Assembly: GCF_913773735.1 (NCBI RefSeq)
Contig: NZ_CAJYEB010000051.1
Coordinates: 1-46,620, forward strand
Length of the DNA stretch: 46,620 nt
Direction of reading: 5' to 3'
Source: an uncultured Massilia sp.
Lineage (GTDB): Bacteria > Pseudomonadota > Gammaproteobacteria > Burkholderiales > Burkholderiaceae_D
Positions 1 through 6,909 of this stretch are shown here, one piece after another. The translations under genes and the position numbers were made by a program. Within the stretch, counting starts at the first letter, position 1. Each line of letters starts with the position of its first letter. Below the pieces are notes generated by a model that had not been told where the DNA came from, made no database searches, and saw only the letters and a list, made by a program, of their open reading frames with translations.

Positions 1-194
1 ACCTGCAGAACGTGAACGGCTGGCACAGCCGCTTCAAGACCTGGCTGCTGCGCTTTCGCGGCGTGGCCAGCCGCTACCTGATCGACTACTCGGGCTGGCA
101 GCGGGTGCTGGACGACAAGCGGTTGACGACGCCGGCGCTGCTCTTGCGGGCAGCGGTCCAGTTCGGCAAGCAGCTGGACAGGAAACCTAATTAA
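1..194 (+). CDS. IS1595-like transposase, C-terminal fragment (runs off the left edge)
   Basis: The reading frame is open from the first bases and ends at TAA 192-194, so only about the last 64 residues are present. The visible tail contains NVNGWHSRFKTWL followed by RFRGVASRYL and a GW motif. This resembles the end of IS1595-superfamily DDE transposases, where a conserved His-containing helix (the N-x-x-H-S region) is followed by a 'GVA..YL..Y..W' stretch. The catalytic core would lie outside the window. The stop codon sits inside a 17-bp sequence at 192-208 that recurs at 8094-8110 and is read here as the element's right terminal repeat. The family call is from recalled motifs, not a search. 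The element may be complete to the left; this cannot be seen. Confidence 0.65.
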   Translation, partial: LQNVNGWHSRFKTWLLRFRGVASRYLIDYSGWQRVLDDKRLTTPALLLRAAVQFGKQLDRKPN

Positions 195-208
195 CGCGAA
201 CAGCGCCA
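192..208 (+). repeat. Putative right terminal inverted repeat of the IS1595-like element
   Basis: The sequence TAACGCGAACAGCGCCA overlaps the transposase stop codon and is followed by ATAAAAAA (209-216), an 8-bp stretch that would fit an IS1595-type target duplication. The same 17 bp occurs at 8094-8110, again directly before an A-tract and a terminator hairpin. The reverse complement starts TGGCGCTGTTCG, which looks like an IS terminus. The left terminus is outside the window. Confidence 0.6.
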
Positions 209-210
209 AT

Positions 211-238
211 AAAAAAGGCCGCGATCGCTCGCGGCCTT
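211..238 (-). terminator. Intrinsic terminator for the leftward TonB-receptor gene
   Basis: GGCCGCG (217-223) pairs with CGCGGCC (230-236) around a 6-nt loop. Read leftward, the stem is followed by six T residues (211-216). Read rightward it is followed by only two T residues, so it should work mainly on the minus strand. Confidence 0.75.
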
Positions 239-258
239 CGGTCGGATGCTACTTCGAC

Positions 259-334
259 GGTAGGGTGGACGGCTCGCCGTCCACGCGTTCAAACGCCGCC
301 TGAACGCGTGGACAGCAAAGCTGTCCACCCTACC
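259..334. repeat. Three-armed REP-like palindromic repeat
   Basis: The outer arms at 260-270 and 322-332 are perfect complements (GTAGGGTGGAC / GTCCACCCTAC). An inner pair, GTCCACGCGTTCA (279-291) and TGAACGCGTGGAC (301-313), is also perfect. The motif GTGGAC or its complement appears four times. The strand could fold into a Y-shaped or nested cruciform structure. It lies just beyond the stop codon of the TonB-dependent receptor, the usual place for REP-type elements. Genome copy number cannot be judged from one copy. Confidence 0.75.
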
Positions 335-342
335 CGTCCTGA

Positions 343-2565
343 TTAGAAATTGCCCTTGAACTGCACGCCGTAGGTGCGCGGTTCGTTGACGAAGCCGGTC
401 AGGTTGATGAAGTCGATGGCGCCGGTGATGCGGCGCTGGTCGGTGATGTTGCGGCCGAAGGCGGCCACTTCATACTTGCCGCCGCCCCAGACATAACCCA
501 GGCGCAGGCCGCCTTCGGTCAGCGGCTTGCCGGTGAATTCCTTGGCTTCGTACAGGAAGAAGTTGATCTTCGTGCGGTACGACCAGTCGGTGTAGGCGAA
601 GAATTCGCCGTCGCCGTAAGGAATGCTGTAGCGGGCGTTGACGTTGGCGATCCACTTCGGCGCCTGCGGCAGCGGGTTGCCGTCGATCAGGACGTTGCCG
701 GCGGCGTTGACCGGATCGGTGATCGTGCAGGCGGCGCACTTGGCGACCGACAGGCTCGGATCCTTGATCTGGGTGTAGTTGTACGATGCGCTGGCGCCGA
801 CGCGGAAGTCCGGCGTCACGATGCCCTCGATGTCCCACTCGGCGCCGCGGCCGTTGGTCTTGGCGGCGTTGATCAGCTTGGTGACGTTGGCATTGCCGCC
901 GACCACGGTCAGCTGCTGGTTCTTGATGCGGTAGTCGTACACCGAGAAGTTGGTGCGGGCACGGCGCTCGAACAGGTCGGCCTTGATGCCGGCTTCGTAC
1001 GAGGTGATGGTCTCGGCGTCGGCCACGGTGATGCCCACCGGCGCGAAGGTCGAGGCGGCGGCGATGCTCGGCGCGCGGAAGCCGGTCGCCACGCGGGCGT
1101 AGACGTTGACGTCGCGGTTCAGCTTGTAGGTGCCCGACAGGTCCCAGTTGACCTTGTCCTTGCTCTCGCTGACGCTGTTCGGGCCCACCGGGGTGAAGCC
1201 GATCGCGGTGACGGTGGCGAAGTCCTTCTTGTCTTCGGTGTAGCGCAGGCCGCCGCGCACCGAGAATTCCGGCGTCACTTCATAGGTCACCGAGCCGAAC
1301 GCCGCCCAGGCCTTGTTGTTCTGCTCGCTCGCCTGGCGCGAGGTCTGCACGCCCGCGGTGTTGTAGCCGTCGCTGCCGCCGGTCACGTCTTCCTTGAAGT
1401 AATACACGCCGGCCTGCCAGTTCAGCGGGCCGGTGTTCTTCGACTCGACGCGGAATTCCTGCGAGTACTGCTTCAGGTCGTCGATGAAGCCCGAGGTCTC
1501 GGACTGGAACGGGATGAAGCCCGGGCCGGCCGGGATGCCGCCGTCGATGTCGCCGCGGCTGCGGTACTGGTCGACCGCCTCGTAGCCGGTGATCGAGTAC
1601 AGGCGCACCGGACCCAGGTCCCAGGACAGGCGCAGGTTGGCGCCGTTGGTCTTGAGGTTCTGGAAGTTCTGGGCGTTGGTGACGATGCTGTCGAGGTCGG
1701 TGCCGTCGGCGAAGTCGTTGGTGCCCTTCTTGATCAGGTTGGCGCGGAACAGGCGCGCGCTGCCCGAGGTGGTGCGCTGGTGCACGTTGAACAGGGCGCT
1801 GAAGGTGCTGTCCGGGGTGTACAGGAACTGCACGCGCTCCGCGTGTTCGTTGTAGCCGTCCAGTTCACCGGTCTTCTGGGTCTTGGCCAGGTCGCTGTAG
1901 TTGTCGATGTAGCCGTCGCGGTGCTGGCGCAGGGTCGACACGCGCATCGCCCACTTGTCCGACAGCGGCACGTTGACCGCGCCTTCGACGTTCGAGGTGG
2001 CGTGCGAGCCGTAGGACAGGTTGTAGTAGCCTTCGACCTTCTTCAGGTTCGGCTTCTCGGATTCGAATTTCACGACGCCGGCCGGGGTGTTGCGGCCGAA
2101 CAGCGTGCCCTGCGGGCCGCGCAGGACTTCCACGCCGGCCAGGTCGAAGATCGGGTAGCCCTTCAGGATCGGGTTTTCCTGGACGATGTCGTCGTAGATC
2201 AGCGAGACCGGCTGCGACGCGAAGGTCGAGAAGTCGGTGTTGCCGTAGCCGCGGATATAAAAGCGCGGGAAGGTACGGCCATTGGAAGACTCAACGTTCA
2301 AGCTGGGGGTCTTGCCGGCCAGCAGGCGGATGTCTTCGCCGCCGGACACCAGCACGTCCAGTTTCTCGCCCTTGATGGCGGTCACCGACACCGGCACTTC
2401 CTTGATGTTTTCGGTACGACGCTGCGCGGTCACGGTGACGGTCTGCAGCTCGGTTTCCGGGGCTGCCTGGGTCTGGGCCATGGCGGCGACCGGCAGGGCG
2501 GACAGGGCCAGCATCGCGCCATGCGCGGCAAGAACGCGCTTGTGCATCTTGGACATCTTGATCAT
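343..2565 (-). CDS. TonB-dependent outer-membrane receptor
   Basis: This 740-residue protein should be an outer-membrane beta-barrel that imports a ligand (siderophore, cobalamin, glycan fragment or similar) using TonB energy. A signal peptide ends near residue 30 (AMA/Q). A TonB-box-like stretch (ELQTVTVTAQRR) follows at 39-50. The plug domain comes next, with IRGYGNTDF and the plug signature EVLRGPQGTLFGRNTPAG. The rest is barrel, ending in the short hydrophobic-aromatic tail KGNF, as expected for BAM-dependent insertion. The plug and barrel style matches the Sphingomonas/Caulobacter-like 'iron complex receptor' group, but substrate cannot be read from sequence. Start ATG 2565 has AGGAAA a few bases upstream; a second in-frame ATG follows at codon 4. 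No partner regulator or periplasmic binding protein is adjacent. Confidence 0.92.
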   Translation of the reverse strand: MIKMSKMHKRVLAAHGAMLALSALPVAAMAQTQAAPETELQTVTVTAQRRTENIKEVPVSVTAIKGEKLDVLVSGGEDIRLLAGKTPSLNVESSNGRTFPRFYIRGYGNTDFSTFASQPVSLIYDDIVQENPILKGYPIFDLAGVEVLRGPQGTLFGRNTPAGVVKFESEKPNLKKVEGYYNLSYGSHATSNVEGAVNVPLSDKWAMRVSTLRQHRDGYIDNYSDLAKTQKTGELDGYNEHAERVQFLYTPDSTFSALFNVHQRTTSGSARLFRANLIKKGTNDFADGTDLDSIVTNAQNFQNLKTNGANLRLSWDLGPVRLYSITGYEAVDQYRSRGDIDGGIPAGPGFIPFQSETSGFIDDLKQYSQEFRVESKNTGPLNWQAGVYYFKEDVTGGSDGYNTAGVQTSRQASEQNNKAWAAFGSVTYEVTPEFSVRGGLRYTEDKKDFATVTAIGFTPVGPNSVSESKDKVNWDLSGTYKLNRDVNVYARVATGFRAPSIAAASTFAPVGITVADAETITSYEAGIKADLFERRARTNFSVYDYRIKNQQLTVVGGNANVTKLINAAKTNGRGAEWDIEGIVTPDFRVGASASYNYTQIKDPSLSVAKCAACTITDPVNAAGNVLIDGNPLPQAPKWIANVNARYSIPYGDGEFFAYTDWSYRTKINFFLYEAKEFTGKPLTEGGLRLGYVWGGGKYEVAAFGRNITDQRRITGAIDFINLTGFVNEPRTYGVQFKGNF

Positions 2566-2835
2566 TGAGTTTTTCCTAGGGAAGAGTAAAAAAACTGTCG
2601 CGTGTCTCCGCCATTCCTCTTCGCCGCCAGGACCGGCGTGGGGGCATCCGACGACAACGATGCATCTTCTTGTTGATGTCTAAAAGTTGCCGTCTTTCCA
2701 AAGACGCCATTGTCGAACAGGTGTATCGGCTAATGCAAGATATGTCGGCCGTCATAAAGCACGCTTACAACACTTTGCCGAAAACGCTTGCCGGGGCGGC
2801 GCCCACGTCGCCGTTCGCTTTTTTCCAGAAATCCC
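2566..2835. other. Gene-free region between the TonB receptor and the tRNA promoter
   Basis: This stretch separates the leftward receptor gene from the rightward tRNA promoter. It has short open frames on both strands but none with a convincing ribosome site or recognisable product. It should hold the receptor promoter. I see no clear Fur box or other operator in it. Confidence 0.5.
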
Positions 2836-2865
2836 TTGCAGGATTCGAAACGGATACGCTATGAT
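2836..2865 (+). promoter_or_regulatory. Sigma-70-type promoter of the tRNA operon
   Basis: TTGCAG (2836-2841) and TATGAT (2860-2865) are 18 bp apart, each close to the consensus -35 and -10. Transcription would start near 2872, about 47 bp before the first tRNA. The discriminator region (GCGGACC) is GC-rich, which is typical of stable-RNA promoters under stringent control. Confidence 0.65.
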
Positions 2866-2918
2866 GCGGACCTCTTCGGACGTGATGACAAACGTCGGCA
2901 AGAAACCTCTGGAATAGA

Positions 2919-2994
2919 GGGCGCTTAGCTCAGTTGGTAGAGCGGATCCCTTACAAGGATTAGGTCGGGAGTTCGAGCCTCTCAGCGCCCACCA
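2919..2994 (+). tRNA. tRNA-Val (anticodon TAC)
   Basis: The acceptor arms GGGCGCT (2919-2925) and AGCGCCC (2984-2990) pair fully, and the discriminator A is followed by encoded CCA. The D arm (GCTC...GAGC) and T arm (GGGAG TTCGAGC CTCTC) are present. The anticodon stem GATCC/GGATT encloses the loop CTTACAA, giving anticodon TAC. Length is 76 nt. It is the first gene of a two-tRNA transcript. Confidence 0.95.
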
Positions 2995-3036
2995 GATCGC
3001 GGTTTCCTGCAAGTGAAGCACCGATCAGAGTAAAAC

Positions 3037-3113
3037 GGAGCGGTAGTTCAGTTGGTTAGAATACCGGCCTGTCACGCCGGGGGTCGCGGGTTCGAGCCCC
3101 GTCCGCTCCGCCA
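3037..3113 (+). tRNA. tRNA-Asp (anticodon GTC)
   Basis: The acceptor arms GGAGCGG and CCGCTCC pair fully, with discriminator G and encoded CCA (3111-3113). The anticodon loop CTGTCAC gives GTC. Length is 77 nt. It lies 42 nt after tRNA-Val. Its last 21 bases plus the following G (3093-3114) are repeated exactly at 3209-3230. Confidence 0.96.
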
Positions 3114-3208
3114 GAATGTCGATGTAACAGTGTTCCCCCTGCGGGGAACACGTATTGGGGGTCGAAGGGAATCGCTTGCCAGCGATTCCGCGGCCCGCGG
3201 AACGTGGG

Positions 3209-3230
3209 CGAGCCCCGTCCGCTCCGCCAG
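3209..3230 (+). pseudogene. tRNA-Asp 3'-end remnant
   Basis: These 22 bases repeat the T-arm 3' half, acceptor strand, CCA and one further G of tRNA-Asp (3093-3114) without mismatch. No D arm or anticodon arm precedes them. It is either the leftover of a second tandem tRNA-Asp or a duplicated attachment-site-like sequence. Confidence 0.7.
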
Positions 3231-3237
3231 CATCAAG

Positions 3238-3267
3238 AAAAAGGGTCCGATTCGTCGGACCCTTTTT
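3238..3267 (+). terminator. Intrinsic terminator of the tRNA transcript
   Basis: GGGTCCGA (3243-3250) and TCGGACCC (3255-3262) form an 8-bp stem with a TTCG tetraloop, preceded by five A and followed by five T. The A-tract makes it potentially bidirectional. Confidence 0.9.
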
Positions 3268-3287
3268 CGTTCGCGCTCATTCTATCG

Positions 3288-4358
3288 ATGATCCATCCCT
3301 ATATCCGTTTTCGCACCAGGCTCGCCCGCCACGCCGTGGCGCAACTGGCCGCGCGCCTGCGCGGCTCGGCCGAGATCGTGGTGGTGGTGCTCGGTCCCGC
3401 CGTCGTCGGCCTGCTCGCCTTCGCCGCCCTGCCGGCCATGCTGGCGGCATCGCAGCCCCTGCCCCTCGCCCTGCCCCTGCTGCTGCTGCACGGCGCGGCG
3501 ATGAGCCTGCCCGTGGCGCTGCTGCGGCCCCGGATCGTGCCGGCCGGCGTGCGCGCCTGGCTGCAGCCGCTGCCGGTGCCGGCGCGGCTCGAATGGCAGG
3601 CCGGCGCGGCGGTGGCCGCCGTCCTCGTGCTGCCGCTGGCGCTGGCCTACCTGGCGTCGCTGGCGATCTGGAGCGGCCAGCATCCCGCCTGGCTGGCACC
3701 GCGGCGGGCGCCGGCCGGCACCGCGCTGTCCCTGCTGCTGACCTGGGCCTGCGCCACCTGGCTGCTGGCCAGCGCCGGCGGGCCGCCGCGTCCCCGGCGC
3801 GCGCCGCCCCGGGCCGTGCCGGACGCGACCTGGACGGCGCGCCCGCGCCACGGCGTCATGTATGTCTGGCGCCAGCTGTTCTGGCTGCCGCTCTGGCGCA
3901 ACGGCAGCCTCGCCGGAGCGCGCCAGGCCGTGCTGCTCGCGGCCACCGGCGCCGCCTTCCTGGCCTGGATGGCGGCGCCGCTGCCGCGCACGGCCGGCGC
4001 CATCGCCACCAGCGTCCTGCTGGTGCTGCTGGCGCACGATGCCGACACCGTCCTGCGCGCCCAGGCCGACCGGGTGCGCCTGCTGGCCGCCGGCTGGCCG
4101 CTCGATGCCGGCGCGCTGGTGCGGCGTGCGCGCGCCCTGCTGCTGCTGGCGCTGGCCGCCGTCCTGTCCGTGGCCGGCGTCGCCGGCGCGGCCCGCGGCG
4201 CCTGGCACGGTGGCGCCGGGCGCCTGTGGCTGCTGCTGGCCTGCCTGGCGCCGGCGCTGCTGGTCCTCACCCCTCCCCTCACCGCACGCGGCCGGATGGC
4301 GCTGGTCGCACTATGCATCGTGGTCCTGTGCGCCGTCGGAAGCAAGGTATGGCATTGA
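3288..4358 (+). CDS. ABC-exporter membrane subunit (multi-pass, unclassified)
   Basis: This 356-residue protein is dominated by hydrophobic Leu/Ala/Val segments: roughly residues 30-50, 55-75, 105-125, 140-160, 215-255 and 280-345. It has no enzymatic motif I recognise. Its stop overlaps the start of the ABC ATPase that follows, so it is most likely the membrane partner of that ATPase. The substrate is unknown. ATG 3288 (MIHPYIRFRTR) was chosen because a possible GTG start at 3204 would place the tRNA terminator inside the gene. ATG 3288 lies only 21 bp after the terminator and has no clear Shine-Dalgarno sequence, so the true start or its mode of expression is uncertain. A cytoplasmic Pro/Arg-rich loop lies near residues 160-190. 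Confidence 0.7.
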   Translation: MIHPYIRFRTRLARHAVAQLAARLRGSAEIVVVVLGPAVVGLLAFAALPAMLAASQPLPLALPLLLLHGAAMSLPVALLRPRIVPAGVRAWLQPLPVPARLEWQAGAAVAAVLVLPLALAYLASLAIWSGQHPAWLAPRRAPAGTALSLLLTWACATWLLASAGGPPRPRRAPPRAVPDATWTARPRHGVMYVWRQLFWLPLWRNGSLAGARQAVLLAATGAAFLAWMAAPLPRTAGAIATSVLLVLLAHDADTVLRAQADRVRLLAAGWPLDAGALVRRARALLLLALAAVLSVAGVAGAARGAWHGGAGRLWLLLACLAPALLVLTPPLTARGRMALVALCIVVLCAVGSKVWH

Positions 4359-5005
4359 AGCGGCACTGCATCGCCGAAGTCGACGGCGTCGACTTCCACT
4401 TCAGCACGCGCAGCGTGTTCCTCGGCCTGGACCTGCGCATCGCGCCCGGCCTGACCTGGCTGCGCGGCCGCAACGGGCGCGGCAAGACCACGCTGCTCAA
4501 GCTGCTCGGCGGCGCGCTGGCGCCGGGCAAGGGCGACATCCGCGTCGCCGGTGTCGACAGCCGCCGCGATGCGCTGGCCTACCGCCGCCTGTGCTTCTAC
4601 TGCGGCGGCGAAGCGCCGGCGCTGGACTGGCTGGCGGCGCACGAGTGGCTGGACCTGCACCTGTCGCTGTACCCGGACGCCGACCGCGCCGCCCTGCATG
4701 CGCACCTGGACGCCTTCGGCATCGGCGCCATCGGCGGCCAGCCGGTGACGGGACTGTCGCTCGGCCAGTACAAGAAGCTGCAGCTGGCGCTGGCCCTGGC
4801 GCTGCCGGTGCGCCTGCTGCTGGTCGACGAGCCGTTCAACGGCCTCGACGCGCAGGCGGTGGCCGTGCTGGAAGACCTGCTGGCACGGCGCGCGGCGCGC
4901 CACGTGCAGGAGGAGGACGGCGCCATCGTGCTGACCAGCCACCTGGCGCCGCGCATCGCGCCGACCGCGACGCTCGACCTGGACGGCTACCCGGGCGCGT
5001 TGTGA
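4349..5005 (+). CDS. ABC transporter ATP-binding protein (short, CcmA-like)
   Basis: The 218-residue nucleotide-binding domain has all key motifs: Walker A GRNGRGKTT (40-48), signature LSLGQ (136-140), Walker B LLLVDEP (156-162) and an H-loop (LTSH) near the C-terminus. The signature has Leu-Gly-Gln where Ser-Gly-Gln/Gly is usual, as in some CcmA-like and lantibiotic-type exporters. There is no membrane domain, so it would act as a dimer with the preceding membrane protein. The genes overlap by 10 bp with an AAGG ribosome site before ATG 4349, indicating translational coupling. It meets the leftward diguanylate cyclase gene tail to tail with only 3 bp between the stop codons, and no terminator is visible. 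Confidence 0.88.
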   Translation: MALKRHCIAEVDGVDFHFSTRSVFLGLDLRIAPGLTWLRGRNGRGKTTLLKLLGGALAPGKGDIRVAGVDSRRDALAYRRLCFYCGGEAPALDWLAAHEWLDLHLSLYPDADRAALHAHLDAFGIGAIGGQPVTGLSLGQYKKLQLALALALPVRLLLVDEPFNGLDAQAVAVLEDLLARRAARHVQEEDGAIVLTSHLAPRIAPTATLDLDGYPGAL

Positions 5006-5008
5006 GGG

Positions 5009-6163
5009 TCAGGCGCGCTTGAGCAGGGCCGGCCCGACCTCGACGCGGTTGCGCCCGCCGGTCTTGGCCGCGTACAGCGCATGGTCCGCGCGCGCCAGCG
5101 CGGCGGTCAGTTCCTCGTTCGGTTCGATGACGACGACGCCGATGCTGACCGTCATCCGGTAGCCGGCCGCGCAGGACGGCAACGCCGCTTCGGTCACGGC
5201 CAGGCGCAGGCGCTCGGCGGCCTTGAGCGCGCCGTCCAGGCCGACGCCCGGCAGCGCCAGCGCGAATTCCTCGCCGCCCAGGCGGCCCATCAGGTCGTGC
5301 TCGCGCAGCAGGCCGCGCGCGGTGGCGGCGAACACGCGCAGGGCCTCGTCGCCGCAGGCATGGCCGAAGCCGTCGTTGAGCTGCTTGAAGTGGTCGAGGT
5401 CGAGCATCGCCAGCGCGATCGGCTTGCGCATGCGCAGCGCCAGCAGGCGCGCGCCGTCGGCCCGCTCGAAGAAGGCGCGGCGGTTGAGGGTATCGGTCAG
5501 GCCGTCGATCGTGGCCAGGCGGCGCATGCCGGCATCGTCCCGCATCTTGCACAGCAGCAGGAAGCCGAAGCCGTTCACGATCATCAGGAGGTAGCTGGAC
5601 AGGTAGGCGAAGCCGAGGATGGGACTCGCGTTGAAATTGCCCATGCGGCCGTTCGCGACCGCCATCCAGATCCAGATCGCCAGCGCGAACATGGCGTCGA
5701 CGGTGCCGATGATGCGCTGCACCGGCGGCGCATCCTTCTGCGGCCGCAGCAGGATCATCGCGGACGCCGAGGCGAACAGCGCGACCAGCACGGCGACCAC
5801 CCAGGCCATCTGCTGGCGCGTGGCGCCGGCGGCGATGGCGCCGGCCACCGCCAGCAGCGCGACGGCGGCGGCCGGATACAGCACCAGCCGCCAGCGCCGG
5901 AAGCCGAAGAACATGCAGTAGGCCGCCATTTCCAGCGCGGTGCCGGCGATCCACGCGAAGCTGGCGAAATCGACCAGCGCCGCGCGCCCGAAGTAGGGGG
6001 CGAGCCAGGCGCTGGTCTGGGCCACGCCCGTCGCCAGGCGCGCCCACATCCAGGCGTTCAGGCTGCGGTCCGGCGGCGCGCTGCGCATGTAGCCCGCCAT
6101 CAGCAGGGCGAATGCGATGTTGCCGGCGCCGAGCGCGAGCATGAAGGTCTGGATGTCGATCAA
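5009..6163 (-). CDS. Membrane diguanylate cyclase (GGDEF)
   Basis: The N-terminal half holds six or seven hydrophobic helices (about residues 5-25, 40-60, 65-85, 93-113, 118-138, 155-170, 185-205). The C-terminal half is a GGDEF domain. The active-site motif GGEEF is intact at 296-300, and the product-binding inhibitory motif RxxD (R287, D290) lies five residues before it. It should therefore make cyclic di-GMP and be feedback-inhibited. LDLDHFKQLND supplies the usual metal and guanine contacts. No known sensory domain is recognisable, so the membrane part itself is probably the sensor. A 14-bp perfect palindrome lies 22 bp upstream of the start. Confidence 0.92.
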   Translation of the reverse strand: MIDIQTFMLALGAGNIAFALLMAGYMRSAPPDRSLNAWMWARLATGVAQTSAWLAPYFGRAALVDFASFAWIAGTALEMAAYCMFFGFRRWRLVLYPAAAVALLAVAGAIAAGATRQQMAWVVAVLVALFASASAMILLRPQKDAPPVQRIIGTVDAMFALAIWIWMAVANGRMGNFNASPILGFAYLSSYLLMIVNGFGFLLLCKMRDDAGMRRLATIDGLTDTLNRRAFFERADGARLLALRMRKPIALAMLDLDHFKQLNDGFGHACGDEALRVFAATARGLLREHDLMGRLGGEEFALALPGVGLDGALKAAERLRLAVTEAALPSCAAGYRMTVSIGVVVIEPNEELTAALARADHALYAAKTGGRNRVEVGPALLKRA

Positions 6164-6184
6164 TCCGGTCTCTCGGAGAAGGGG

Positions 6185-6198
6185 GAGGACGCGTCCTC
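6185..6198. promoter_or_regulatory. 14-bp palindrome before the diguanylate cyclase gene
   Basis: GAGGACGCGTCCTC is a perfect palindrome 22 bp before the start codon of the leftward diguanylate cyclase gene. AT-rich promoter-like sequence (6205-6245) lies further upstream. It could be an operator or a 5'-UTR hairpin. No regulator is adjacent. Confidence 0.35.
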
Positions 6199-6426
6199 AG
6201 TGTTATTCATGCAATATTTATTTCCCTAAGGGAACTATATTACACAGATTCCGCGTTTGTGCACGCACGATGTCGCGCGCCGGACGGTGTGCCGCCACGC
6301 GCCGCCAGCGCCAGGCGCGGCCGATGTGTGGCATCCGCGCATTTTGCCGTCGTGTTTGCTGCGCCGATCCGCCGACATCGACCATAATTGACAAGCAGCC
6401 AATCTGGCTGTGTTCCTGGAGTCGTC

Positions 6427-6909
6427 GTGATCTTTGGTTTCCTGAAATCGCCGTCCCTGTCGCCGCGCCAGCGCCGGTTGCAGGGCACGCAGCTGTTCCG
6501 CTCCCTCAAGCCCCTCGAGATCAAGTTCGTGGATGGATTGATGCACGAGCGCCGCTACCTGCCGGACGAAATCATCTTCGACGAGGGAGAGGAAGGGCAG
6601 GCGCTGTACCTGGTGATGGGCGGGCGCGTGCGCATCAGCCGCGAGCTGCACGGCAAGCGCCAGTTCGTGACCGACCTCGAGCCGGGCAGCTTCTTCGGCG
6701 ACCTGGCGCTGCTCGACAACTCGCCGCGCAGCGCCCAGGCGCGCGCGCTCGACGCCTGCGAACTGGCCGTGTTCTTCCGCGACGACTTCCTGGCGCTGAT
6801 GGAAACCGACGCCGTGATCGGCTACAAGATCTCGCTGGCGCTGGCGCGCCACATCGGCCAGCGCATGCGCCTGCAGATCGACGGGCGCGCCCACGTGGAG
6901 GCATTGTGA
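6427..6909 (+). CDS. Cyclic-nucleotide-binding (Crp-like) single-domain protein
   Basis: This 160-residue protein consists of one cNMP-binding beta-roll and a C-terminal helix, with no DNA-binding or enzymatic domain. The phosphate-binding cassette reads FFGDLALLDNSPRSAQA (near residues 96-112). The Arg that contacts the phosphate is present, but the usual Glu (GEL) is Asp. Ligand binding is therefore plausible but not assured. GTG 6427 was chosen because GGAG (6418-6421) lies 5 bp before it; a TTG at 6388 would add 13 residues and lacks a ribosome site. The stop overlaps the next gene's start, so it probably regulates or partners that membrane protein. Confidence 0.82.
   Translation: MIFGFLKSPSLSPRQRRLQGTQLFRSLKPLEIKFVDGLMHERRYLPDEIIFDEGEEGQALYLVMGGRVRISRELHGKRQFVTDLEPGSFFGDLALLDNSPRSAQARALDACELAVFFRDDFLALMETDAVIGYKISLALARHIGQRMRLQIDGRAHVEAL

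Larger units (their letters stand above)
3114..3267 (+). ncRNA. Structured 3' trailer of the tRNA transcript (possible sRNA)
   Basis: Between tRNA-Asp and the terminator lie two perfect hairpins, each with a 9-bp stem and 4-nt loop: GTGTTCCCC/GGGGAACAC (3130-3151) and GGAATCGCT/AGCGATTCC (3168-3189). A GC-rich self-complementary run follows at 3188-3200. Then comes a copy of the tRNA-Asp 3' end (3209-3230) and a strong terminator (3238-3267). The trailer would be released by tRNA 3' processing and could be a stable RNA, similar in origin to the external transcribed spacer RNAs described in enterobacteria. The function is inference. Confidence 0.4.

Noticed and set aside
3155..4348. A fused protein made of the permease region and the ABC ATPase in one frame
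   Set aside because: The upstream part of that frame is Ala/Arg/Pro-rich nonsense out of phase with the membrane protein; the ATPase starts at ATG 4349 with a ribosome site.
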